Shown one piece after another: positions 12,869 to 24,644 of a stretch of 64,000 bases of DNA. Positions within the stretch are counted from its first letter, which is position 1. Every line of letters begins with the position of its first letter. Source of the DNA: Helopsaltes ochotensis (Eukaryota; Chordata; Aves; Passeriformes; Locustellidae); NCBI GenBank assembly GCA_013400155.1, contig VXBM01000136.1:668906-732905 (forward strand). Direction: 5' to 3'. Below the pieces are notes generated by a model, which saw nothing but the letters and a program-made list of their open reading frames with translations, searched no databases and was not told the origin of the DNA. A program made the translations under genes and the position numbers.

Positions 12869-14972
12869 TGATTTAGTGTTTCCTTTTTGTACAGACTTAA
12901 TTTGTTTTCGGTATTTTACTCCATAACTATTAGGGTTTTTTTATCCATAACTTCTGCCAATGTCTGTGATGAATTTAATGCTTGATAATGTCTCTCTCAT
13001 CTTTGCAATATATAATAATATTTTACATGTGTATTGTCTTGGTGAAACAACTTCTAGTGACCACATAACTCGTCAGGCTTCATTGCCTGCCCCCACCCTG
13101 TGAAATCATGGAGCTTGTTTTGGTTTGTTCATCCTGTGTGCAGCGTGTGTTGTCTGTATCTGGGCAATACAGGCAGTGTAAGGTGCAGGCAAGGCATTCA
13201 GGATTACACACAGTGCATGTAATATCCAGTATGGATTGTGTATTTCTTCTATTCTGTGTTATCTTCCTCTCTAAGTAGTGAGGGAACTGGTGAATGATGT
13301 GTCTTCTCCTGTTCTACACAGTGAGAAAAACTGTGGTTAATTTCTAAAATTGAAATCCTACTGTCATGGCTTTTATGGGAAATAAGCAGTTGTCTGTCTG
13401 TTCAATATTATTGGCACAGTCTGATATTATTTTCTTAAAGGATTAACTGTGGTAACTTTCATGAAACCTCTGGGGATTACGGGGAGCCATCCATCCAAAG
13501 CAGCAAATGGGCCAGCGTGCTCTCTGCTCTATCGAGTTTCGGTGGGACGTTCCAAGGAGTTGTGGCATCTTGAAACACAAATATAAATGTCAAAATCTCA
13601 CTCCTGTTGGCATCTACCCAGTGAAATTTCCTATTCTTTTATTTCTTAAGAGATTTTTCTTTGACTTTAAGGTAGCATTACAAGTTGTCAAAAATAGATG
13701 TAATTGGATTTTTAGGGGGAAATTTAATCACAGAGGGCTGGTTGAAGAGAGACTGCAAACTGGAAAGAAGGAAGTAAAGTGAAGTGTAACAGCAATAGGG
13801 ATTACGACACAAAACAGGAAAAGACAGAGTGCAAACTTCCAAACCAAATGGTGCTGTAAGGAGAAATGAAAGCTTAGGAGAGCACTCTTTCTACTGCTCT
13901 GCACTAGGAGTTAATTTCTTTTTTGTGTTTATAGAAGGATTTTAATTATTTGACAGTAATGATTTTTATTTGGAGCCAGAAAATTCAAGTAGGTGACATT
14001 CTCATTGCAGGTGAGCAAAGGAGGGCGAGTGATTTGATTGACAAGCTAATGCTAAAAGAGAGAGCTCAAAGGAGCAGCAGTGTACCCACAACCTACCAGG
14101 AGAATGGGAGTCCTGAAGATGGCTTTTGCTTGGGTTTAACTGGGCAGGGCAGTGAGAATGGAGGAACTTTGGCCATGCAGAGTTTGTGGTTTCAGACCTC
14201 AAGTAATCCCATGAAACTGGAGTTGGATGGCACTGAAGATGTGCATTGGGAAAAGAACACTATCTGCTCCTCGTGACTAGAAAACTAATTAAACAAGGCC
14301 ATTAAAAGCAGTCACAATTAATAGCTATACTGCTGTATTTGCTCCAAATAGCCAAAGTATTTGGCACTGACCCTGTAAAAGACCTGAGCACCTGCACAAA
14401 TTCAGCATGTAGTCTTTTTGAAAGCAGGGAGCCTGGTCACATTGAAGTTACGGATAGAAGCTGAGTGTGCCCTTTTTCATAAAAAAGAATTTCATGCTTT
14501 ACTAATATAGTCATGCAAGATATTACAATAACATGAAAATATAAGCTAAAAAAGTTGTTGAGATTATATGTAGATATTATTTTGATTTTATTCTGGAGCT
14601 GCTTCTCTTAAAATATCACCTCCTGCTAGCACAGCATGAAACAGAAGATGTTATGCTATCAGTAATTTCAAAGCATTAAAAAACGCTTCTATTTCTCATA
14701 AAAGCAAGAAAAATACAAGCTTAGCATTGGAGAAATAAACAGGGGCAAGTTTATATGTGTTCCAAGTGGTGTTCCAGATTTAGACAAAAAGCTTACAATT
14801 AGCTGCTGAATCTTTCTCTACTTGTCACCACACTTCACCAGGAAAAGAGCCTTGATGAAAGCTATACCTAAATGCAGTTGTAATGGGAGATTAGGAGAGA
14901 ATTGGCCTTTTGTTCGTTTCTAGAATGCAGTGAAAACTGTTTAAATTTGCATGTGTTTATTTTCTCTTTTTT

Positions 14973-14990
14973 TCACTAGATGGTGCTGTC
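14973..14990 (+). promoter_or_regulatory. Weak CTCF-like motif
   Basis: TCACTAGATGGTGCTGTC resembles the CCACTAGATGGCGC class of CTCF site with about two mismatches. This is motif similarity only. Confidence 0.2.
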
Positions 14991-17900
14991 GGAGGGGTTT
15001 GACTCCAGTTACTCGTTGGCACTTGCCCAGCGTGAGCTGGAGTCTGAGCCAAGACTGTGAAAGCATCATCATTTTGAAGAGTCCTGTGTACACTTGGCTC
15101 GCGTAAAATAGTGGTGCGGGAGAGCTTTTGCCATGACTCATAAAGGGAATGTGGTATATCAGAGTAAAAATTGATTTTGAGACTACAATGTCTAAACTGT
15201 GGAAAAAAGTAGTGTGGAGATGTATGTTCCCAGAGAGGCCATATTTTTCTTTTATTTTCATAAGCAAGGATTTTATGGTGCCAGAACACAGCAGAATGCT
15301 GTTATCTCAGCATGATCTAAGAAAATCCAAGTGCCTGATCCAAGGGGATTAAATATTCTGCTGAACCAAGGGATATTTGGTGTGCCTGAAAAAGCTATTT
15401 TCTAGTAGGAATCTCATTTCAGTACTGATTCCTGCCAAATAAAAAATAAAGAAGAAAAAGGCTATGTTTTTATGATGAAAGTATAAACTCCTTCCAGCTT
15501 TCTGTTTTAAGTTCCTTTTCTACGTCTTACTTGAAGAGATTAAACAATATTTAAAAATACAAATTACGATTAAAAGGCAATAGTTTTGGTTTATTGACAT
15601 TTACTTTTTTTGGCATTGAAATTATTCCTTCAATTATGAGAAACTGGCACAGAGTTTAGGCCCATAGAAAATCTAGTTTATATTGCTTTTTTAATATAAT
15701 GTTTTGTTTTGTGTATAAACCTTGGCTTTTGTTTGCTGGAGTGTTTTGTGGGTCTTTTGAGAAAGAAGGAGGAAAACACCTACAGCTTTTGCTTTTGAAG
15801 GTGGTCTTCACAGAGAATACACAGTTCAGAGGGGATCCAGCAGTTTTCTTTCCTGATAATATTCCTTGCTTAAGAAGACCAAAATGCAGACTCACTATCT
15901 GCATTGGTGCATTTTCATCCTTTTGAAAAAGTAAATTAATTTAATATCTGTAAAAGATGTTTGTTGACAGCTCTACAAATTAATCTAGTCTACAGGGTCT
16001 GAGGAACAACTGTAGCTGAGAAAGTGAAAAATTTGTCTTTGCAGCCTCAGCAACGTCCCCTGGGCTGACCCAAAGTGAGGTCAGCTGGTGTAGAAGATGT
16101 GTCTAGTGGATTTATGGTCTCTAATCGTTTTCCCTTGTTGGACCTGCAGAAAGAGCTGTCCAGGGAGTCACTCACTGCAGCCTTTCCTTTCTGTTACTCC
16201 ACTGACAGCTGAAGTGGAGAACCCCAGCTTCCAGTCAAAATTGGCTTCTTTACATTTTAGTTTGTAGGAACAATTCCAGCTGTGAGTGCTCAGAAAACAT
16301 GATTAAAAATTAAAATGGCCCTCCCCCCTTTTAATGAGGTAACAGTATAAGGAGTAGCTGGAACAGAGATCTTCCCCTGAATCTGCACCCAGGTGTTTCT
16401 GGCTGCATTTCAGCCCCTGCTTGTGATGTTTATGGCTGCGCTGTGCTGGCAGATAACGTGAGTGCTTCTAATCCGCCTCACTGCAAAATCAGCTGCTTTG
16501 GTTTGAAATGTTGCTGGTAGTAAGATCTTAACTCGTTCCAGCTGTTCTCAAAGCAATCTCTTGTCAACTCCCCTGGCCTGTGGAGGAGAGTTACGCATTT
16601 AATGGAAATGTGATGTTAAAAGGATTTAATTCAGTTGGTTCGGAAGGTTGCATGAACGTGCTTAAATTCTGCTTTATGTCCATTCTGAGCAAAGGGAGCC
16701 AAATCAGATGCTTCTAAAGTGGAAATAAGGCTGTCTGTTATGGACCTCTGAACCAATTTCATGACATGGGTACTCTTTTATTTAAAAAAAAAAATTAAAG
16801 ACAAGCCTCTTGCTCTGGTTTGGTGTAGATGAAACCTGAGTTAAGGAGGAATGAAGAGGTGATATGGAATGAAAGCATGCTAGGACCAGTAAGGGAGAGA
16901 TGAGCTGGTTTTGTTTTGACATGTGCTGAAAGTCAAAAGCTTGTAGAAGAGCGCTGGAGTTTCCGTTTAAAATCTGCAGAGGGCAGCATTGGACCGCGCT
17001 GTGTTCTCCTGGGGTGGCTGCTTCTGACCTTGGATGGTGCCCTGAACTAGATAAAAATATATTTTGGAAGAAGTGAACTCTTAATAGAGTACTGTTTTTC
17101 CACATGGGCTTGGGGAATTTTATATGAGTAATTAGCAATCATAATTTGTGGAGCGAGAGATGGGAGGAAAGGGCAGTGTAAACATTGGTGCCAGAGAAAA
17201 CTCTGGCAACTTTGTGGTGGAGCCACAAAATTCATGCCATTTGGTCTACTTTATTGCTCATCGTGTGGATGGCTTTTAGAAAAAGAAAAAAAAAAAAACA
17301 ACACAGGAACAATTAATGCTTTCAGTGAAATGAATTGGGCATGTGTTTGCATGGAGTAGAAAGAAAAAATTCTTAAACTTGTTAAAACACAGAAAGACTT
17401 CCAATATGTTATGCCCTGCCAGGTGCACTCTTGGTATTATTAGATGTTTCCTATTCCTTTCAGACAAAAGAAAAAGTTTATTTTTCTAAATTTCTCCAAA
17501 GTTACCACCAAGATTGGCCTTTAGATGTAGATGATAAGAATAAGCAGCAGTTTTTATAGAAAAAGCCCACGCCTCCTTTTACATGTATCCATACATTTTA
17601 TAGAGAAGGTCCAAACATTGTGGGACCTAAATTCTTATTTTAATCTGCTACAATGGAGTGGCTTGGATGTAGAAAATTGATTACTTCTGTTTCTGCCTTT
17701 TCTCTGAAGTTTGGAAAGAAAATCCCCTTCTCTGAAATTTCTGTGCCTGGAGTTGTGTGGTGGCATAACTGAACACTGTCACTTAAAATAAAGTCTGCAC
17801 CTCCATCGCTGTGCATGAAGGAATCAGAATTTAGCATTTATCCCCTTTGGGATGAGGTGGCTGTGAGGTACCAGGCACTTTTGGGGACTCAGACTCTGGA

Positions 17901-17997
17901 GACTAAGGTGGGCTCTGGGAAGAGTGATTTTCCTGGAGCTCAGGGTGGGGCTGGTGACAGATTGTGGGCCAGCACAAGGCACTGGTGATGGATTGGT

Positions 17998-18009
17998 GCC
18001 GTCTGCTGG
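17998..18009 (-). promoter_or_regulatory. Candidate CTCF-like motif in a GC-richer patch
   Basis: The minus strand reads CCAGCAGACGGC, one base from the CTCF core CCAGCAGAGGGC. It sits in a locally GC-rich stretch (about 17840-18170), which stands out from the AT-rich surroundings and contains a few CpGs and a CACGTG E-box near 18093. No coding frame is supported there. Confidence 0.3.
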
Positions 18010-18592
18010 CTGCTTGGTGGCCCACATGATCTGACATGGTGATCTCCCTCCCTGGCAGCACGGGGTCTTTGCCAGAGACCGAAATGAGCCACGTGAAAGG
18101 GTGCCACGTTGTCCTTTTCCATGTCCTTTTCCACGGAGCGAGCAGCCCAGCTTGTCATCTATGAGCTGCAGTAATGTGCAAGTTTTTGGGAAACACTGCT
18201 TTTAAATTGTATGCAGGGTTTTGATAAATAGGGGATATATTCTCTGGAGTTGTTAGTTTTTCACCTGTTCCCAAGAACTCGTATTTACCTTCCTAAGTCC
18301 CACAGTAGACCAGTGGTTTGTTTCTTTATTTTTAAGAATAGATACATTCCAATAAATTGTGTTCAAAGGTGCAGCTAAGAAAATGCCATCACTGAAAATG
18401 GCATGTTTCATTCACAGTTACATTTATTATTTACTTTTGTCAAGCTTCCTACTTACAGGTTAAAGTTTGACTAAACTGTTTTGGGATGTACATACATGTC
18501 AAACTTGGAACATTTGCTTGGTAAGTTGCAAAAGAAACATAGTAAACGTATTTTCTTTGAAATTATATATATTTCTCACATTTTATTATTTT

Positions 18593-18641
18593 AATAAACA
18601 AGCAGAGCAATACAAATTCCATCTCAAAAAAAAAAAAAAAA
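18593..18641 (+). other. AATAAA followed by A16: possible retroposed 3' end
   Basis: AATAAA at 18593-18598 is followed 27 bases later by 16 uninterrupted A (18626-18641), the spacing expected of a processed mRNA end copied back into DNA. The AT-rich sequence upstream is not recognised as any gene, and I see no clear target-site duplication. A chance A-run is the main alternative. Confidence 0.35.
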
Positions 18642-20630
18642 TTAAAACTGTGGAATACTGGTGCATGCTGTAGCCAAGCAGTGAAAAGAAAGATTTTTAA
18701 ATTTAGGGTTTATCTGGATTAGTGTGTAATGTTTGCAGTGACAGGTGTTTCCTTTATGCTTTGCCCAAATGTCTGGAAAGTAGTTTGTCATTAAGTGCTA
18801 CATTCAGTGTGTATCTCAATTTCGGTATAACTGGAGGGTCTCTGGCTTTGTTAGGTCCTTGTTTTCACATCTGACCTCAGCCAGCTGGAGTCTATTGTTT
18901 TAAGCGTAATGTAACAGCTGACATAACATAACGAATATCAAGCCGAAAAACTGAAACAGGGCCGTGAGCTGAGGCAAAGGGAGGGGAAAGGGAGAGGCTG
19001 GGAGGAGAGGCAGGGGCAAAACTAGCTTCATGATTCAAAGTGGAAGCTTGCTGGCTTGTTTTCCCAGGGGGAATTAGCTAGGAAATAATGGGATGAGTCT
19101 GTTGAAGTTCTATTTGCAATTGATTACATATGATAGACTACTGAGACAGGTTTGAATTTGCCAGCTGTCACTGGCTGGTGGCTCCTGAATGGCTTTAAGT
19201 GGCCCTTGGTAGGCAAAACTGGAATAAACTCTGCAGGTGTGGTGTAACTGTGGTGCAGAAAAGCAGTGAGTGCCAGTGCCTAGGAAGAAAGGAGGTGTTC
19301 CAGGAGTTAGTGGAGAGAAAAAAAATTAAATTGACTGTATTAAGAACTTTATTTTGCAATGTTGGGTTAAGTGGGTTCAATTAACTGGCTAGAAACCCCG
19401 AATCAACTGGACTTCTTGATGGCTTTCTTGTTCTTGGCAGTTTCTAAAGTAAACTTCTATGAGTTTGTTTTCCAAAAAGCTTTGTTATTTTGTTTCTTGA
19501 CTTCTGTGTTTGACAGGAGCAGAGTGCATGTCGGCACTGAGAGCTAACTGCTCTTGAAAGGGCAGTGAGTAAATGAACATCCTGGTAGAAATTTGCTAGG
19601 CCATGAAAAAAGTGACAAATATCTGACTTTGTGCACAGATAGAGAACAACAACATGGGAGAATACTCTTATTTCTTCTTAAGTTTTTATGTATACATGTC
19701 TTTATGCATGTATTTATATATAGAATGTTTCTTTTTTCATCAATAATTTGAAGAAAAATGTACTTTTAGCTGGATTTCATTTGTATTGAGTAAAGCCTCT
19801 GGCAATTCTGCCCTATTGAGAGTTTATTCCACGACTTTAGACAAGACGGGGAAAAACAGCAAGACTGTATGCTGGTTGTTTTTTTCTTAAATGTATATGT
19901 GCGGAGGCAACTAAATTACGTTCTAAGTAATTACGTTATAAGTGAAGTTTTTATGGCATGAGACTTGCAATTGTGCAGTGTGTTTAACTTTGTGTGTATG
20001 AGTCGTCATCATGACTTCAGTGGAGCTTCCTGTGTGCATAAATATTAACAGGATCAGGATGTAGTAGGAAAGGTTTCTTCAACAGAGTCTGCTTGTACTT
20101 AGGGGTAACCTAGGAAGCATGAGTTTGATTTATGTAACTGCAAACTGTATTTATCTCACATTTAATGTTTTAAATGTATTTCTATCTAATTTACTTTTAT
20201 TTTGGTAGTATAAAAAGTGTCATCATGACTGAAGCATGCATTGTGTTAAACTTGTCTTGAACAAAGAGTTTCTAGGATTGCTCCTGTTGTACTATGAGGC
20301 CCAATTCTACTTTATCTCAGTAATCAAAAAGGCCTTGTGAAAGTTTATTAGAGCTGTTGATTCAGTGGCTAGTAGTATTTAGCTTGGGCATTTACACTTT
20401 ATCTCAGCTTATAAAATAAATGAATTCAATTGCGGAGCTCAGAACATGGTGTTTGTACTGAGCTGCTGGAGAAATCTTGATAGCCTGGAGAGCTGCCACG
20501 TCCGACATTTTCTTTTCCGTGTTCGTGGCGTGTCCTGTGCCTTGGGAGCAAACAAGGATGGGTGCCCATGTGCCCTGATAGCCACAGGAGTCAGAGGCTC
20601 TGCAGCAGAGCAAGTTCTGTAGGCTTCTGA

Positions 20631-20679
20631 GTTCCCTTTAGGGAACATTTATCCCAAATATAGGGATAAATGTCCTAAA
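20631..20679. repeat. Cluster of nested inverted repeats
   Basis: ACATTTATCCC (20645-20655) and GGGATAAATGT (20663-20673) form a perfect 11-bp stem around AAATATA. The stem extends outward by TTTAGG (20637-20642) with CCTAAA (20674-20679) after a 2-nt bulge. An alternative stem, GTTCCC (20631-20636) with GGGAAC (20641-20646), overlaps it. The family is unknown. Confidence 0.85.
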
Positions 20680-23016
20680 AACTCTGCACTGCTCAGCTAT
20701 CCCCACTGATCACTGATTTTGGGGACCTGTACCTTAGTGCATTGCTTACATCAGGTATTTCCTCCTAACCCATTGACCAGGAGCATATTTTTAAGATGAT
20801 GGGGAACCAAGAGTTGTTATTGGTGCTCAGAAACAGCCGAGCTTTGAAGTACTAACAAAATAACCAAAATGCCTGTTTTCACACCCAGTCTGTGAAAGCA
20901 AGCTATGTGCTGCCTCACTTTGATGGTTTCCTTTATGCTAATGGCACTGAGGCTGGCCTCTTTTTCCCCGCAGCATGTTGTTAACATCCTTATTTAAGGA
21001 ACCTTTCAGAAACTCTCCTTTTCGTTGTTGTTTCTGTCGGTTTGACAGGATGTGTTTACACGTGGAATGCATGCAAAAGGAGTTGATTTACTTGTCCTTT
21101 ATTCCTCTGCAGCTGTTCCCCAGATCAAGGTGAGGAGGGGTGTCTGCTGTAGAGGTGATTTTTCTCTTCCATGGCTCCCTGCAGCACGGGTGGGTACAAT
21201 GCATTTAGATGCTGTTCTGGCTGCAGCATTGCTGACCATTTTTAAATGGGATTGTGTGTGTATGGTGACTGACCTCCATCAGGCCCACAGGCAGGGAACT
21301 TGACAGCTCCCTTCTAGGAGCTGCTCCAAGTCACTGATTTAGTACATGGAGCTCGGAATGAGTTACACTTAGTGGCCAAGCTGGGGAAAGGGAGGAGAGA
21401 AAATTAAATATTTACTAATCTTACTTCTGTAATGCCTTACAAACACGAGTGTGCTTAACCTCGCACCATTCTTGGGAGGTGAATATTAGCAGTTTTATGT
21501 GTAAAATTGGGTGATCCATAACTTTTCCTTTCTAAGTTGGCTTTGTGAGATAAATCCTTCAGAGAACCCAGGCTGCACTTTCAAGAGAGGGTTTCAGCCT
21601 ACATAAACTGGTACTGCCACCTGAAGAAATGATCCTGCTGCTCCATTCCTTTTGCCAACACAAGCATTTATGCAGCTCGGTTGTCAATTGCCTTGGAGAA
21701 CCCAGATGGGTTCAAATTAACCTTTTTTTTGGCCAGATGAGATTGCTTCTTTTGGCAACAGTTCTGGCTTAAACTGTTTGTGGAACTGTAGAGTAAGATT
21801 TGTTAGCTTTTGATAGTTAAAAGTGTGATGGAAACTTTATCTGCAACACAATTTACAAGCAGACTCGTGTTATTCTTCTGAGAAAGGACATTATTGTTGT
21901 TTCCATTACAACCCTGCCTGCATGATCAAGTACAACACCTAGTAGAGTGTGGAGCCACATGCTCTAAAAGATAGCTCCTAAATTCAAAAGCCTTGCAGAC
22001 TAAACCAAGTGGTTGAAAAGGTAAGAGGAAGGAAGTTCTGAGTCGGCTCTTGCACGGCGAGGCACTGAGGCAGAGAAAACACAACTTCCAGAAGTCCCAT
22101 CTTTGGCCTGCTCCAAGCATTATGGTTCAGTGATGCGCCTCAGCACTCACAAAACTGAAAAGGAAAATATATTTAACTTCTTGTCTCATTTCTTAACTTA
22201 GAACTGTGAAAGTTTTGGGTTGGGTTTGTTTGTTTGTTTTTTCCTGAGATTTTGGCCCTTATTTTACACACTTAAGCTTGTGCCTCTCATCTATTGATTT
22301 GACTGAATAATGAATTAAGTAGCATTTCATGTTTACTTTTCATTTGTTTTGCTGCAGGACAGCAGGATTGCAGCATGACAGCTGATTGAGGCCAACTTGG
22401 CTGAGATTAAATTTATCCTACAGGTCTAGGCCAGCCTACCATAATCCAGAGCTGGTTATTGAACCCGAGTTGGCAGCTAGGCCATCTCTACAAACAAAAG
22501 CTGTTTTGTTGAAAATCAGCTAGAACAGGCAGGGTGTAGGTAGGTTTGCAGAAGCATGACTCTCTGGAAATCTTAAGAAGCAGTCATCTGCTAGCTCTTT
22601 GCTGCAGCCCCTGCATGGGATTTACCCCTGCCCGGAACTGGGTTGTACTGTGTTCACTTTCACAGTCTGCTGCAGTGCCCAGCTGCCCCAGAAAGCCTTT
22701 TTCCTTTTTGCCACCAAAGATGGTTAAACCTACTGTGGTTGTTACAAAGAGGGCAAAGAGCACTTCCACAACAGGCTACTGTTGTTCAGCTTTGTGGGTG
22801 GTAATCTCCAAGATGAGAAGTGCAGGAATGAGGAGCAAGGTGGGGCAGTATCTTCAATCTCTTTCAGTCTTTGAAGTGATCATGGGCACGTGGTTGCACA
22901 TGTCAGTGTAGCCCAGTCCCACAGGGTATAATTGTACTATTATGTCATCGTTATTATTAATACAATAACTGGCATTTTTGGGGTTGAATTACTGCAATTG
23001 TTTTGATAAAAAGGGA

Positions 23017-23042
23017 AACACACCCCCCCACACACAACCAAA
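23017..23042. repeat. C/CA-rich simple repeat
   Basis: A short tract of alternating CA with an internal run of C (CACACCCCCCCCACACACAA). Low complexity, no function inferred. Confidence 0.8.
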
Positions 23043-23116
23043 CCAACTCCTGTGTAGAATAGTCTCGAAACAGCAATTTACCATATAGATTACTAATGTG
23101 TGTTTCCATATGTATT

Positions 23117-23134
23117 TATATATATATATATATA
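23117..23134. repeat. (TA)9 microsatellite
   Basis: Nine consecutive TA units within an AT-rich stretch. Confidence 0.9.
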
Positions 23135-24069
23135 AATTTTAAAAAGCTCCTTGGATATGAGTGGGATTTTTCAGATGCAGTGACACGTGTTTTCATACTC
23201 ACATGTTAGGATTCAGGTCATTAGTGAAACAGTTAAATATTTAATCACCATGAGTCATACACCTTTTTAAAACAAACAGAGTTTAAGAGGGTGAAAAGAA
23301 ATAATTCTTCGCTTACTCCTAATTTTGAACTAGCTTAGGGAGTTGCTATCTAATCCACAAGGAAAAAAATATTCAATAAAATTAGGGGCAATGTTCTAAC
23401 TATACAAGTCAACTTTACGATGGTATGTGCTTACAAATACATTTGTGATAGAGTGGGTAAGGTGGAGGGAATTGATCTGGGATCTTGTAGACCTTTCAAG
23501 CAGCAGAAGTCTGCAGCAGTAATTGAAATTAATAACTTTGTAAACAGAGACCATTATTTATATTTTGGCAACACAACTAGGAAACTCCATGCTACAGTGT
23601 AGAAAACGTGCTTTCAAGTAGTATAGCAATAATGTGAAATTTCCTTACCCCTTCTTAATTGATTATGTCAGGTTAATGGCCTATGAGAGTCAGAGGTGAG
23701 AAGCTCAGCCATGCATCAAGTCACACAAAAATGCACAGTGTCCATTCTGTTGAGCAATTCCCAAAACACACAGGCAATCTGTCAATCTTTACTTTGTCAA
23801 GGTCAACAAACCATGGTACTGAAATGCTAGTGAAGACATTAAGAGAAATTCTGATTAAGAGACTCTCCTGTTTCATGAGTTGATTTGACTTTTGGAAAGC
23901 AGCTGAACTCTGGTTTCTAAGTGTTCAGACTCAGCGGACTGTTGGCTTTCAAGTCCCAGGCAGCTTCATTTATTTTGGAGCTTATGTGCACGGGTGTTTC
24001 TGTCTTTAAAACCGAGTCATATCTTCACAGATATGTAATGAGCACTCACAGCCCAGAAAGCCAGCTGTG

Positions 24070-24644
24070 CTCTGGGCTGCAGCCTGGACAGCAGGTTGAG
24101 GGATGGATTCTGCCCCTCTGATCTGCTCTGGTGAGACCCACCTGCAGTGCTGCACCCAGCTCTGAGGTCCCGGCACAGGAAGGGCATGGAGCTGTTGGAA
24201 TGAGTCCAAGAAGATGATCAGAGGGATGGAGCACCTTCCCTATACGGAGAAGCTAATAAGCTTTTTTCAGCCTGGAAAAGAGAAGACTTTGGGGTGGCCT
24301 AATTGTGGCCTTCCAGTACCTAAAGGGAGCCTACAGGAAGATGGAGAGGGACTTTTCACAAGAGCATGTAGTGACAGGACAAGGAGGAATGGCCTCAAAC
24401 TGAAAGAGAGTACGTTTAGATTGGATATTAGGAAGAAATTCCTCACTGTGAGGGTGGTGAGGCGCTGGAATAGGTTGCCCAGAGAAACCATGGATGCCCC
24501 ATCCCTGGAAGTGTTCAAAGCCAGGCTGGATGGGGCTCTGAGCAACCTGGTCTAGTGAAAGGTGTCCCTGCCCATGGCAGGCAGGTTGAAAAGACATGAT
24601 TTTTAAAGTCCCATCCAACACTAACCATTCTGTGATTCTATGAT
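24070..24644 (+). mobile_element. CR1 LINE, 3' end copy (~575 bp)
   Basis: This is the longest CR1 copy in the window. Recognisable blocks in order are GCCCCTCTGATCTGCTCTGG, GAAGATGATCAGAGGGATGG, TTCAGCCTGGAAAAGAGAAG, GTGGCCTTCCAGTACCTAAA, AGGAAGAAATTCCTCACTGT, GTTGCCCAGAGAAACCATGG, CCATCCCTGGAAGTGTTCAA, GCAACCTGGTCTAG, and the terminal CCATTCTGTGATTCTATGAT. These are the C-terminal end of the reverse-transcriptase ORF and the 3' UTR, 5'-truncated as usual. Open frames inside it (for example 24214-24555) are remnants of the element, not host genes. It lies in sense orientation to KCNQ1. Confidence 0.93.

Noticed and set aside
21440..21510. Possible ancient MIR-like fragment (TTAACCTCGCACCATTCTTG, GGAGGTGAATATTAGC)
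   Set aside because: Resembles the MIR core only loosely by eye; too diverged to claim without an alignment. A similar weak case at 38354-38420 was dropped for the same reason.
24214..24555. 113-codon ORF on the + strand and overlapping minus-strand ORFs
   Set aside because: They fall entirely inside the CR1 copy at 24070-24644.
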